Shown: positions 47,708 to 56,333 of the stretch, one piece after another | Layout of the letters: each line of letters opens with the position of its first letter | Numbering within the stretch: the stretch's first letter is position 1 | Assembly (NCBI GenBank): GCA_017461005.1 | Contig: JAFTZU010000085.1 | Span: 62,001-126,000, forward strand | Reading direction: 5' to 3' | DNA from: Clostridia bacterium | Lineage (GTDB): Bacteria; Bacillota; Clostridia; Oscillospirales; Acutalibacteraceae | DNA: 64,000 nt | The notes under the pieces: generated by a model | Databases searched by the model: none | The model's input: the letters and a program-made list of their open reading frames with translations, nothing else | What the model was told of the DNA's origin: nothing | Program-made: the position numbers and the translations under genes

Positions 47708-49228
47708 TTACGGCAGAACGAGGGGCAGAGCCTCGATGAGATCGGTTGCGAGGATGCTCCGAAGGGCCATGTCGAGGGCACAGAGTTCGGCCGTTTTTCC
47801 GTGGTAATACGCGGCTGCCGCAGCCGCCTCAAAGGGCTGCATCCCCTGCGCGAGGAAGGCCGCGAGGATGCCGGAGAGCGTGTCTCCGCTCCCGCCTTTG
47901 GCGAGGCCCTCGTTGCCGGTCGTGTTCACATAGATCCGGTCCGAATCGCAGGACGCGACGACGGTGTCGGCCCCCTTCAGGAGGACCGTGACGCCGTATT
48001 CGTCGGCAAACTGTTTTGCCACAGAGACCCGGTCGGCAAGGATCTCGGAGGCCGGTCTCCCGGTGAGACGGGCCATCTCCCCCGGGTGGGGCGTCAGGAC
48101 CGTCGGTGCCGTCCGGTCTTTCAGGACGGAAAGATCGCCGGAGATGTTGTTGAGGGCGTCGGCATCCAGAAGGACCGGGATGTCGGCCGTTCTGAGGAGT
48201 TCCCGGAGGACCGTCTTCACGGCATCGCTCTGCCCGAGACCGCACCCCGTCACGAGGACGGTGGCCTTTCCATGGAAGTCTTTGAGGACAGGAAGCGCGT
48301 CGACGGACAGGGTCCCGTCCGGCGCCGCCGGCAGCGGCAGGCTCATGGCCTCCGTGAGGTGGGACGCGATGGCGGGATAGGCCGGTCCCGGGTACGCGGC
48401 CGTCAGGAGGCCGGCCCCGGCACGCAGGGCCGCGTTCGCGCAGAGGCAGGCGGCGCCCGGCATCCGGACACTGCCGCAGAGGGACAGGACGTGGCCGGCA
48501 TCGTTCTTGTGCGCGGTCCGTTCACGGGCCGGCAGGAGCGCGGCCGCCTCTTCCCCGTCGAGCGTGAACAGCGCGGGCTGCACGGCGGCGTATGACTCCG
48601 GCAGGAGGCCGATGTCGAGGATGCGTACATCGCCACAGTATTCCCGGGCAGGGTATAACACATGCAGCGGTTTCAGGGTGCTGATGGCGATGGTCCATGC
48701 CGCTTTGACGGCGGTCCCGAGGACTTCTCCGGTGTCCGTGACGACGCCGCTCGGGACGTCGATGGCGACCGTGTCTCCGGGGGCTTCGTTCATCGCCGAA
48801 AAGACCTCGGACTGGAGCTCGTTCGCGGCGCCGCGGAACCCGATACCGAACATGCAATCGACCAGTACTGATGCGGTTTTCACGGCTTCCGATGCCTCGT
48901 CCGTTCCCCAGGAAAAGACCGGCACCGAGAGGTCCGTGGCACGCCGGTAGTTCTCGATGGCATCGGCCGCTTTCGGTTCCCCGAAAGCCAGCACGACCGA
49001 GACGTCATAGCCGGCTCGAAGCAGCTTCCGGGCGATGACGAATCCATCGCCGCCGTTCTTGCCGCTGCCGCAGACGACGGTCACCGGGCCGTCCTCCGGC
49101 GCGTATGCCTCCATGATGAGTTCGGCACAGCCGGCCCCCGCCTTCTCCATGAGGGCGAGGAACTTTGTCCCGATCTCGTCTTCTTTCACTTCGATGGCGC
49201 GGATCTCATCCGCAGTCGTAATGAGCAT
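47708..49228 (-). CDS. nnr: Bifunctional NAD(P)H-hydrate epimerase / ADP-dependent NAD(P)H-hydrate dehydratase
   Basis: 506 residues with two domains. The YjeF_N epimerase (about 1-210) shows VVCGSGKNGGDGFVIAR and the acidic VLVDCMFGIGFRG. The ribokinase-like YjeF_C dehydratase (about 225-505) has VLTPHPGEMARL and NEGLAKGGSGDTLSG. Together they repair damaged NAD(P)H. A single gene, it ends in a strong terminator. Its likely promoter is an extended -10 (TGA-TACGAT at 49261-49269, minus strand), back to back with the pheS leader promoter. Confidence 0.96.
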   Translation of the reverse strand: MLITTADEIRAIEVKEDEIGTKFLALMEKAGAGCAELIMEAYAPEDGPVTVVCGSGKNGGDGFVIARKLLRAGYDVSVVLAFGEPKAADAIENYRRATDLSVPVFSWGTDEASEAVKTASVLVDCMFGIGFRGAANELQSEVFSAMNEAPGDTVAIDVPSGVVTDTGEVLGTAVKAAWTIAISTLKPLHVLYPAREYCGDVRILDIGLLPESYAAVQPALFTLDGEEAAALLPARERTAHKNDAGHVLSLCGSVRMPGAACLCANAALRAGAGLLTAAYPGPAYPAIASHLTEAMSLPLPAAPDGTLSVDALPVLKDFHGKATVLVTGCGLGQSDAVKTVLRELLRTADIPVLLDADALNNISGDLSVLKDRTAPTVLTPHPGEMARLTGRPASEILADRVSVAKQFADEYGVTVLLKGADTVVASCDSDRIYVNTTGNEGLAKGGSGDTLSGILAAFLAQGMQPFEAAAAAAYYHGKTAELCALDMALRSILATDLIEALPLVLP

Positions 49229-49301
49229 GGTCCGGTCTCCTTCACTGAGTTTCTGTTTTCATCGTATCACACCGGCCCCGTTCCCGCCACCAAAAAATAG
49301 A

Positions 49302-49330
49302 TTGAACTTTCGCGGCTGTTGTAGTAAAAT
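49302..49330 (+). promoter_or_regulatory. Sigma-A promoter of pheS-pheT
   Basis: TTGAAC (49302-49307), 17 nt, TAAAAT (49325-49330). Confidence 0.88.
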
Positions 49331-49337
49331 ACATGCA

Positions 49338-49591
49338 ATATCGTTAAACGCGAAGACGGAGAGAGTACGCTGTCGAAGGACAGTCAGAGAGGGCCCGCCA
49401 CCGGCTGTAAACGGGCCTCTGTCAGAACCAGCGGAAGTTCACTCCCGAGCGGCTTTTCCGAACGCCTCCCGGTCACTAAGAAAAGACGTCTGCCCCCGTT
49501 ACCGGGCACAAAGAGTCCGCCTGCACAGGCGGGAATCTGGGTGGTACCGCGGAGTCACGACTTCGTCCCATGGTGGGGCGGGGTCCTTTTT
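49338..49591 (+). promoter_or_regulatory. Phe-specific T-box riboswitch
   Basis: A leader of about 250 nt. Stem I carries the GGAGAGAGTA element near its base, a distal loop region around GGCTGTAAACGGG, and the specifier loop GAAGTTCA with codon TTC at 49438-49440, matching phenylalanine. The conserved T-box GGGTGGTACCGCGG ends near 49552. The 11-bp terminator (49559-49569 with 49575-49585, several GU pairs) is followed by CTTTTT. Uncharged tRNA-Phe should stabilise the antiterminator and permit pheST transcription. Confidence 0.94.
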
Positions 49592-49664
49592 ATTGCTCTT
49601 CTTTCTCCCCGCACGAACGACCCATTCGAAAAAAGAGACGAACTTTTGAAAGGAAGCAGATAGC

Positions 49665-50690
49665 ATGGATACGAGAGAACAGCTCGAACAGATCCGCGCG
49701 GAAGCAGAAGCGGCCCTCGAAAACGCCGCGTCGTTGCAGGAACTCGACGCCGTCCGCGTCAAGTACCTCGGCAAAAAGGGTGAACTGACCGCCGTCCTCA
49801 AGACGATGGGCAAACTGTCCCCCGAAGAGCGCCCGAAGGTCGGCCAGATGGCGAACGAAGTTCGCGAGATCATCTCCGCCGGCATCGACAAGCGCAATGA
49901 GCTCCTGAAGGCAGCTCAGCAGGAAATGAAACTGAAAGCCGAGACCATCGATGTCACGCTGCCCGGCACCAAAGTGGAAATCGGTCACAAGCATCCCCTC
50001 TCCATCGTCCTCGACGAGGTCAAGGAGATCTTCCTCGGCATGGGCTTTGAAGTCGTCGGCGGTCCCGAAGTCGAATGGGACTACTACAATTTCGAGGCAC
50101 TGAATATCCCGAAGGACCATCCGGCGAGAGACACGCAGGACACCTTCTACATCACGGAGAACATGCTGCTCCGGACCCAGACCTCCGGCGTCCAGATCCG
50201 GACGATGGAGAACAAGAAACCTCCGATCCGCATGATCGCCCCCGGCCGTGTCTTCCGTTCCGACGCGGTCGACGCCACCCATTCCCCGCTCTTCCACCAG
50301 ATCGAGGGCATGGCGATCGACGAAGGCATCACGATGGGCGACCTCAAGGGCACCCTCGAGACCTTCGCGAAGAAGCTCTACGGCGAACAGACGAAGATCC
50401 GTCTGCGTCCCCACCACTTCCCCTTCACGGAGCCGTCCTGTGAGATCGACGTCTCCTGCTTCAAGTGCGGCGGCTGCGGCTGCTCCATGTGTAAGGGCGA
50501 AGGCTGGATCGAGATCCTCGGCGGCGGCATGGTCCACCCGAAGGTCCTGCGCACCGGCGGCATCGATCCCGAGAAGTACAGCGGTTTCGCCTTCGGCGTC
50601 GGCCTTGAGCGAATCGCCATGTTCCGCTTCGGACTGGACGACATGCGTCTCCTCTACGAGAACGATGTCCGGTTCCTCGATCAGTTTTAA
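49665..50690 (+). CDS. pheS: Phenylalanine-tRNA ligase alpha subunit
   Basis: 341 residues. An N-terminal coiled coil (about 1-85) is followed by the class II core, with motif 2 around [15 protein letters not shown] and motif 3 in [18 protein letters not shown] Cys-rich [12 protein letters not shown] loop lies before GWIEIL, as in many bacterial PheS. It pairs with PheT as an alpha2beta2 enzyme. It is controlled by the upstream Phe T-box and is 14 nt from pheT. Confidence 0.98.
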   Translation: MDTREQLEQIRAEAEAALENAASLQELDAVRVKYLGKKGELTAVLKTMGKLSPEERPKVGQMANEVREIISAGIDKRNELLKAAQQEMKLKAETIDVTLPGTKVEIGHKHPLSIVLDEVKEIFLGMGFEVVGGPEVEWDYYNFEALNIPKDHPARDTQDTFYITENMLLRTQTSGVQIRTMENKKPPIRMIAPGRVFRSDAVDATHSPLFHQIEGMAIDEGITMGDLKGTLETFAKKLYGEQTKIRLRPHHFPFTEPSCEIDVSCFKCGGCGCSMCKGEGWIEILGGGMVHPKVLRTGGIDPEKYSGFAFGVGLERIAMFRFGLDDMRLLYENDVRFLDQF

Positions 50691-50704
50691 GGAGGGTTGA
50701 CACA

Positions 50705-53089
50705 ATGGATCTTTCAAAGAAATGGTTAGCTGACTATGTCGACCTGGACGTCGAGGACAGAGAGTTCGCAGAAGCGATCACCATCTCCGGTTCCAAGGTC
50801 GAGTCCTACAAGCAGGAAGGCGAAGAGCTGAAGAACATCGTCGTCGGTCACCTGCTGTCCCTGAAAAAACACGAGAACGCCGACAAACTCTGGGTCTGCC
50901 AGGTCGATGTCGGGGGCGATGCACCGCTCCAGATCGTCACGGCCGCGCAGAACCTGACAGAAGGCGATTACATCCCCGTCGCGCTCCACAACTCCGTGGT
51001 CGCCGGCGGCACCAAGATCACCAAGGGCAAGATGCGCGGTGAAGTGTCGGAGGGCATGATGTGCTCCGTCGCCGAACTGGGCGTCACGGTCCACGACTTC
51101 CCCTACGCCATCGAGGACGGCATCTTCATCCTCGGCGACGACTGCGAGAAAGTCCCCGGCATGGACATCCGTGAGGCGATCGGCCTCAACGATGTCGTCA
51201 CCGAGTTCGAGATCACCTCGAACCGTCCCGACTGCATGTGTGTCATCGGCCTCGCCCGCGAAGCCGCCGCCACCTTCGATGTCCCGCTGAAGCTCCATAC
51301 GCCGGAAGTCAAGGCCGGTGAAGGCGACGTGAACGACCTTCTGAAGGTCGACATCGAAGCCGCCGACAAGTGCTACCGCTATGCCGGCGCCGTCGTCAAA
51401 AACGTCCGCGTGGCCCCGTCGCCCCGCTGGATGAGAGAGCGGCTCCGCGCCTGCGGCGTCCGCCCCATCAACAACATCGTCGACATCACGAACTATGTCA
51501 TGCTCGAGTACGGCCAGCCGATGCACGCCTTCGACCTGCGGTTCCTTGAAGGGAACCACGTGGTCGTCCGCAACGCGAAGGACGGCGAGTCCATCACGAC
51601 CCTCGACGGCATCGAGCGTCCGCTGGACGACACCATGCTCGTCATCGCTGACGAGAAGAAGCCCGTCGCCGTCGCCGGCGTCATGGGCGGTGAGTACTCC
51701 GGCATCATGGACGACACCAATACGATCGTCTTCGAGTCCGCCTGCTTCAACGGCCCGTCGGTCCGCCGGACCGCGAAGAAACTCGGCATGCGTACCGAGT
51801 CCTCGGCCCGTTTCGAGAAACAGCTGAACCCCGATGACTGCGACCTCTGCCTGAAGCGCGCCCTCGAGCTCGTCCAGCTCTTCGACGCCGGCGACGTCGT
51901 GAACGGCATCATCGATGTCTACCCGACGCCGAAAGAAGTCGTCACCCTTCCCTTCGACCCCGACTGGGTCAACAGGTTCATCGGCATCGACTGCCCGGCC
52001 GACGAGCAGAAGGCCATCCTCGAGAAGATCGGATTCAAAGTCGAAGACGGCGTCATCACGGCCCCGTCCTTCCGGATCGATATCGAGTCCCAGGCGGACA
52101 TCTCCGAGGAGATCGCCCGGTTCTACGGATACAACAACATCCCGAACACGCAGCTGCGCGGCACCGCCGACGCATCGCTCACCGAACGGCAGAAGTTCGA
52201 CCGTCTCGTCGAGAACACCCTCCTTTCGAGCGGCCTCTCCGAGACCCAGACCTTCTCCTTCATCTCCCCGAAGACCTACGACAAGCTCTGCCTGCCGCAG
52301 GACTCCGAACTGCGGAAGAACATCGTCATCAGCAACCCCCTCGGCGAAGACACCAGTGTCATGCGCCGCACGGCCCTCGGTTCCATGATGGAAGTCCTCT
52401 CCCGCAACTACAACAACCGCAACCCGAAGGCCTTCCTCTATGAAGTCGCCACGGTCTATGTCCCCCACGACACCCTCGACGAGCTGCCCGATGAAGACCA
52501 GCAGATCGTCATCGGCATGTACGGACAGGAAGCCGACTACTTCAAGGTCAAGGGCATCCTCGAGAACCTGCTCGAGACCGTCGGCGTCCGCGATTACGAC
52601 GTCGTCCCGGTCACCGACCACCCGTCCTTCCACCCCGGCCGCACCGCTGCCATCCAGGTCGAAGGAAAGCAGCTCGCCCTCCTCGGCGAAGTCCATCCGA
52701 ACGTCCGGAGCAATTACGAGATCAAAGCGAGATGCTATGCGGCCCTCGTCGACATGGAACTCCTTGAAGAGTGCTCCGACCTCGTCCGCCTGTACAAACA
52801 GCTGCCGAAGTACCCGGTCACGACCCGCGACCTCGCGTTCGTCGTCGACAAGATCACCCCGGTCCTGGTCCTCGAGAAAGCCATCAAGAGAGCCGCCGGC
52901 AAGATCCTCGAAAGCATCGACCTCTTTGACGTCTACGAAGGCGAACAGATCGGCAAGGGCAAGAAGAGCATCGCCTTCAATCTCATCTTCCGTGCCGAAG
53001 ACCGCACCCTGACCGACGAAGAGTGCAACAATGCCGTCAAGAAGGCCATCGCGGCCGCCGAGAAACTGGGAGCGGAGCTCCGTTCCTGA
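50705..53089 (+). CDS. pheT: Phenylalanine-tRNA ligase beta subunit
   Basis: 794 residues. The N-terminal EMAP/tRNA-binding domain contains VCQVDVGGDAPLQIVTAAQN, followed by B3/B4 editing (ITSNRPDC onward), B5, a catalytic-like core and the C-terminal ferredoxin-fold anticodon-binding domain ending EEVRS-like at EKLGAELRS. It contributes tRNA recognition and removal of mischarged Tyr. It starts after GGAGG, following pheS. Confidence 0.98.
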   Translation: MDLSKKWLADYVDLDVEDREFAEAITISGSKVESYKQEGEELKNIVVGHLLSLKKHENADKLWVCQVDVGGDAPLQIVTAAQNLTEGDYIPVALHNSVVAGGTKITKGKMRGEVSEGMMCSVAELGVTVHDFPYAIEDGIFILGDDCEKVPGMDIREAIGLNDVVTEFEITSNRPDCMCVIGLAREAAATFDVPLKLHTPEVKAGEGDVNDLLKVDIEAADKCYRYAGAVVKNVRVAPSPRWMRERLRACGVRPINNIVDITNYVMLEYGQPMHAFDLRFLEGNHVVVRNAKDGESITTLDGIERPLDDTMLVIADEKKPVAVAGVMGGEYSGIMDDTNTIVFESACFNGPSVRRTAKKLGMRTESSARFEKQLNPDDCDLCLKRALELVQLFDAGDVVNGIIDVYPTPKEVVTLPFDPDWVNRFIGIDCPADEQKAILEKIGFKVEDGVITAPSFRIDIESQADISEEIARFYGYNNIPNTQLRGTADASLTERQKFDRLVENTLLSSGLSETQTFSFISPKTYDKLCLPQDSELRKNIVISNPLGEDTSVMRRTALGSMMEVLSRNYNNRNPKAFLYEVATVYVPHDTLDELPDEDQQIVIGMYGQEADYFKVKGILENLLETVGVRDYDVVPVTDHPSFHPGRTAAIQVEGKQLALLGEVHPNVRSNYEIKARCYAALVDMELLEECSDLVRLYKQLPKYPVTTRDLAFVVDKITPVLVLEKAIKRAAGKILESIDLFDVYEGEQIGKGKKSIAFNLIFRAEDRTLTDEECNNAVKKAIAAAEKLGAELRS

Positions 53090-53112
53090 GGCCGGGAGAC
53101 CGCAAAAACCAT

Positions 53113-53141
53113 TTGTGTTCTATCGGTTCTTGGTATATAAT
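53113..53141 (+). promoter_or_regulatory. Sigma-A promoter of ireB
   Basis: TTGTGT (53113-53118), 17 nt, TATAAT (53136-53141), in the 82-nt gap after pheT. Confidence 0.82.
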
Positions 53142-53171
53142 GATTTTTAACAAAGAGTTGGAGGTGGCAAC

Positions 53172-53417
53172 ATGACTGATAAAACGATCCAGTTTTCCAT
53201 CAAGGACGATTCCGATGCCGAGATGAGAAAGATCCTGGGCGAAGTCTACACTGCATTGAAGGAAAAAGGCTATAACCCGATCAGCCAGATCGTCGGATAT
53301 CTTCTGTCCGAAGACCCGACCTACATCACCACCCACAACAACGCGCGCAGCCTCATCCGGAAAGTCGACCGCGATGAGCTCATGCAGGCGCTCGTCAAGA
53401 ACTTCCTTGACAAATAA
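53172..53417 (+). CDS. ireB: IreB family regulatory phosphoprotein (DUF965/UPF0297)
   Basis: An 81-residue protein with the family core KGYNPISQIVGYLLSEDPTYITTHNNARSLIRKVDRDE. In Enterococcus faecalis IreB is phosphorylated on N-terminal threonines by the PASTA kinase IreK and controls cephalosporin resistance; Thr2 and Thr5 of MTDKT are the matching candidates here. The usual downstream partner ruvX is absent; a small unknown gene follows instead. Confidence 0.95.
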   Translation: MTDKTIQFSIKDDSDAEMRKILGEVYTALKEKGYNPISQIVGYLLSEDPTYITTHNNARSLIRKVDRDELMQALVKNFLDK

Positions 53418-53455
53418 TCCTGCCGCGCGGAAGTACAAGAAACGGAGTGAATCCA

Positions 53456-53752
53456 TTGGCTGATAAAAAGAACGCTTTCCTGACCTACAAGGGCAAACCG
53501 CTCGTGCGGCAGGGGAACACTCTTTATTACGGCAACATGTACGACCCCTTCGTCGTCATGCTGACCATCACCAAGTCTGAAAAGAAGGGCGACCTCGACA
53601 TCGCCGAAAAGGTCCGCGTTCAGCTCATGAACACCGACCCCGCCTGTCCCCCGACGGAGATCATCGTCAAGACAGCGGAACGGCCCGGCCTCTACCCGGC
53701 CATGGCCATCGGCTCCACCTGGCTGGAGAAAGCCCTCAAAGACGCACAGTAA
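53456..53752 (+). CDS. Small conserved-looking protein of unknown function
   Basis: 98 residues from a TTG start at 53456 (MADKKNAFLTYKGKPLVRQG), with GGAG 8 nt upstream. It reads as a compact beta-rich domain (NTLYYGNMYDPFVVMLTITKSEKKGDLDIAEKV at positions about 18-55), then a helical end GSTWLEKALKD. No signal peptide or metal site. It is 38 nt after ireB and ends at a strong terminator, so the two are probably co-transcribed. I do not recognise a characterised family. Confidence 0.75.
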   Translation: MADKKNAFLTYKGKPLVRQGNTLYYGNMYDPFVVMLTITKSEKKGDLDIAEKVRVQLMNTDPACPPTEIIVKTAERPGLYPAMAIGSTWLEKALKDAQ

Positions 53753-53761
53753 AAAAGAAAA

Positions 53762-53794
53762 GACCTCAAGGCTCCTGCCTTGAGGTTCTTTTTT
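53762..53794 (+). terminator. Two-way terminator between the ireB unit and yigZ
   Basis: A 10-bp GACCTCAAGG / CCTTGAGGTT stem with a 6-nt loop is followed by CTTTTTTT on the plus strand and preceded by an A-run, so it can serve converging transcripts. Confidence 0.92.
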
Positions 53795-53806
53795 TGTTGT
53801 TCCTGT

Positions 53807-53959
53807 TTTCGTTCGGCCTCTGATAAAGCAGAACGCTGCTCCGCCGTCTGTCATAAGGTCCGTTCCTCGCGAGAGGTAGGATTCTATCGCCTCCCGGCGA
53901 GCGCTCCGGTACGATTATGACATCCGACGGACATCGTTATGCCCATTGGCCGAACGAAA
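53807..53959. repeat. 153-bp palindromic element with 12-bp perfect terminal inverted repeats
   Basis: TTTCGTTCGGCC at 53807-53818 is repeated in reverse complement at 53948-53959, ending exactly at the yigZ stop. Between them, the two arms continue to resemble each other (for example CCGCCGTCTGTCATAA against CCGTCGGATGTCATAA read from the other strand), so the unit is one long imperfect palindrome. It has no ORF and no tRNA-like fold. It looks like a small non-autonomous mobile element or a large structured RNA. Confidence 0.6.
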
Positions 53960-54586
53960 TCAAAGATCCATTTCAAAGAATTCGGTCCCTGCAACAGAGA
54001 CCTGATATTTCCCGGAGGAGTACTCCGTAAGCTTTGCCTGGAAGGGCGCCACGTTGTCTTCCGGGAGCGTGAACCGGACCGTGACACTGTCCGTGAAGTC
54101 GGTGCCGGTCTCTTTGCCGTCGTGTTCGGCGATGAGGGCCGGGATGCGGCCGTAGAGCGTGTAGTCGCAGGTCAGTTCGCATTCGGCGCACTTCACCATC
54201 GTGATGACTTCCCCGGCCTCGAGGGCCAGAGCGGCGCTGTGGGAGTACGCCCGGACGAGGCCGCCGGCCCCGAGCAGGATGCCGCCGAAGTACCGGGTGA
54301 TGACGACACAGACGTCGGTCACCTCCGACTTCTCGAGCACGTCGAGGATCGGCATGCCTGCCGTCCCCTGGGGCTCACCGTCGTCCGAGAACCGTTTGAT
54401 GCCGCCCTCCCGCAGGATGTAGGCGGAACAGTTGTGGCGGGCGTCCCAGTGCTTCTGCTTGATGGAGGCGATGAACGCGGCCGCCTCTTCCTGGGAGCGG
54501 ACCGGCGCGGCATAGCAGAGAAAACGGGAGCGTTTGACCTCATATTCCCCGCAGCCTTCCTTCGCGACAGTGCGGTACGATTCCAT
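53960..54586 (-). CDS. YigZ/IMPACT family protein
   Basis: 208 residues. The N-terminal IMPACT domain is evident in KRSRFLCYAAPV, HNCSAYIL, SDDGEPQGTAGMPIL and the glycine-rich VVITRYFGGILLGAGGLVRAYS. A shorter C-terminal ferredoxin-like domain follows. Family members are thought to touch translation or proline peptide metabolism, without a firm role. ATG at 54586 has AAGGAGGG 6 nt upstream. Confidence 0.9.
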   Translation of the reverse strand: MESYRTVAKEGCGEYEVKRSRFLCYAAPVRSQEEAAAFIASIKQKHWDARHNCSAYILREGGIKRFSDDGEPQGTAGMPILDVLEKSEVTDVCVVITRYFGGILLGAGGLVRAYSHSAALALEAGEVITMVKCAECELTCDYTLYGRIPALIAEHDGKETGTDFTDSVTVRFTLPEDNVAPFQAKLTEYSSGKYQVSVAGTEFFEMDL

Positions 54587-54612
54587 GGCGGTCCCTCCTT
54601 TTTGAAAAAATG

Positions 54613-54647
54613 GAAAAGAAAAGGCGGTACGAACTGTACCGCCTTTT
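54613..54647 (-). terminator. Intrinsic terminator after rpmE
   Basis: A 12-bp AAAAGGCGGTAC / GTACCGCCTTTT stem with a 5-nt loop is followed by CTTTT on the minus strand. Confidence 0.9.
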
Positions 54648-54663
54648 ATAAAAGCCGTTCGGC

Positions 54664-54873
54664 TTATTTGCCCTGAGTCTTTGCGTAACGTCTGTTGAAT
54701 CGGTCTACGCGTCCACCGGTATCGACAAGTTTCTGCTTGCCGGTGAAGAACGGGTGACAATTGGAGCAAATATCGACACGGAGGTCCTGCTTGGTGGAGC
54801 TGGTCTCATAGGTCGCTCCGCAGGCACACCGTACGGTCGTCGGACCGTATGCGGGATGGATTCCTTCCTTCAT
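54664..54873 (-). CDS. rpmE: Large ribosomal subunit protein bL31
   Basis: 69 residues with Cys16, Cys18, Cys36 and Cys39, the zinc-binding (C+) type A form. Together with the zinc-type bL32, no zinc-sparing paralog is visible here. It has its own promoter 60-90 nt upstream and a terminator downstream. Confidence 0.97.
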   Translation of the reverse strand: MKEGIHPAYGPTTVRCACGATYETSSTKQDLRVDICSNCHPFFTGKQKLVDTGGRVDRFNRRYAKTQGK

Positions 54874-54931
54874 CTCGTTTCACCTCTTTTGTAGTAATGC
54901 GGACGCCAGGGTCCCTCTGTGTTACCGGGAT

Positions 54932-54960
54932 ATTCTATCACAACGTTTTCCTAAATGCAA
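54932..54960 (-). promoter_or_regulatory. Sigma-A promoter of rpmE
   Basis: TTGCAT (54955-54960), 17 nt, TAGAAT (54932-54937) on the minus strand. Confidence 0.8.
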
Positions 54961-54986
54961 TATGAAAATTCCCCGTTTTTACAACC

Positions 54987-56198
54987 TTATTTGCGGTTGC
55001 TGAAGAGGCTGTCGATCGCGTCGAAATAATCGTCTTCAAACAGGTCGTCACCGCTCGAAGCGGGAGCTTTCGGCTCTTCCGGCTCATCGAAGACGAAGCG
55101 CTCGGTGACAGGTGCCTCGAAGGCAGGAGTATCGGTCCCGGCCGGGTTGATGTTGCGGGCGGGGGTCTCGATCTTCATGTCGCCGAAGTTCGGGCCGTCC
55201 CAGTCAAGGTCCAGCTTGAGCGGAGAGGAGAACTGGGTCGGGTCTTCGCCGAAACCGGTGGCGATGACGGTGATGACCATCTCATCCTGCAGCGTGTCGT
55301 CGAATGCGACACCCCAGATGATGTTGGCATCCGGATGTGCGGCGTTGGAGATGAGGGTGGAAGCTTCCTCGACCTCGTCCAGTCCGATGTCCGGAGAAGA
55401 AGTGATGCTGATGATAACGCCGTGAGCGCCTTCGATGGAGGTCTCCAGAAGCGGGCTGGAAACCGCAGCGGAAGCCGCGTTCTTGGCCTTGTCTTTACCG
55501 GTGGCACGGCCGACACCCATGTGCGCGTGGCCGGCGTCTCTCATGATGGCGCTGACGTCCGCGAAGTCCAGGTTGATGAAGCCCGGGACTTTGATGAGTT
55601 CGGAGATGCTCTTGACACCCTGACGAAGGACATCGTCGGCCGCGTCGAACGCGTTGGCCAGCGTGATGGGTTCATCAGAGTAGTATTTGAGACGGTCGTT
55701 CGGGATGACCACAAGGCTGTCTACGTGCTGAGCCAGTTCCTTGATGCCCTCTTCGGCCTGGTCCATTCTGTGTTTACCTTCAAAGCTGAAGGGCTTCGTG
55801 ACGATACCGACCGTCAGGATGCCCATCTCTTTGGCGGCTGCGGCGATGATGGGAGCGGCACCGGTACCGGTACCACCGCCCATGCCGGCGGTGACAAAGA
55901 CCATGTCGGTGCCCTTCAGAGCATCGGTGATGACGTCTTTGCTCTCTTCGGCGGCGCGCTTGCCGATCTCGGGTCTGGCGCCGGCACCCTGTCCTCTGGT
56001 GACCTTTTCACCGATCTGGATCTTATGGGTGGCCTGAGAATAAATGAGAACGTGCTTATCTGTATTGACGGAGACAAATTCAACGCCCTTGACGTCCGAA
56101 GCGATCATTCTGTTGACGGCATTTCCGCCGCCGCCACCGACGCCAATAACTTTGATCTGCACAACACTATCAAAATCTGCTGCCATTTCGAAAGGCAT
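54987..56198 (-). CDS. ftsZ: Cell division GTPase FtsZ
   Basis: 403 residues. The tubulin-type G-box [12 protein letters not shown] is at 105-116, the T7 synergy loop NLDFADV at 210-216, and a linker of about 60 residues follows the core. The C-terminal end reads [14 protein letters not shown] rather than the common DIPxFLRxRR, so its FtsA/SepF contact may differ. No ftsA accompanies it, as in many Clostridia where SepF anchors FtsZ. ATG at 56198 has GGGAGG upstream. It is 135 nt after divIB. Confidence 0.97.
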   Translation of the reverse strand: MPFEMAADFDSVVQIKVIGVGGGGGNAVNRMIASDVKGVEFVSVNTDKHVLIYSQATHKIQIGEKVTRGQGAGARPEIGKRAAEESKDVITDALKGTDMVFVTAGMGGGTGTGAAPIIAAAAKEMGILTVGIVTKPFSFEGKHRMDQAEEGIKELAQHVDSLVVIPNDRLKYYSDEPITLANAFDAADDVLRQGVKSISELIKVPGFINLDFADVSAIMRDAGHAHMGVGRATGKDKAKNAASAAVSSPLLETSIEGAHGVIISITSSPDIGLDEVEEASTLISNAAHPDANIIWGVAFDDTLQDEMVITVIATGFGEDPTQFSSPLKLDLDWDGPNFGDMKIETPARNINPAGTDTPAFEAPVTERFVFDEPEEPKAPASSGDDLFEDDYFDAIDSLFSNRK

Positions 56199-56277
56199 GT
56201 TCGTTTCCTCCCTTTTTGTGCGTAAAGGTTACACAATTGCATAGTAATACAATTTTAACTTAATTATATACTCTAAT

Positions 56278-56306
56278 ATACTAACACGGCTTGTTAAATA
56301 ATTCAA
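56278..56306 (-). promoter_or_regulatory. Candidate promoter of ftsZ
   Basis: TTGAAT (56301-56306), 17 nt, TAGTAT (56278-56283), only 4 of 6 matches at -10. The AT-rich 135-nt gap has no other better pair. Confidence 0.45.
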
Positions 56307-56333
56307 CAACCTTTTCCCGTGTCTGTAACTTGC

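Noticed and set aside
53795..53960. tRNA gene in the gap before yigZ
   Set aside because: No TTCGA-type T-loop, no cloverleaf and no CCA end; the symmetry is that of one long inverted repeat.
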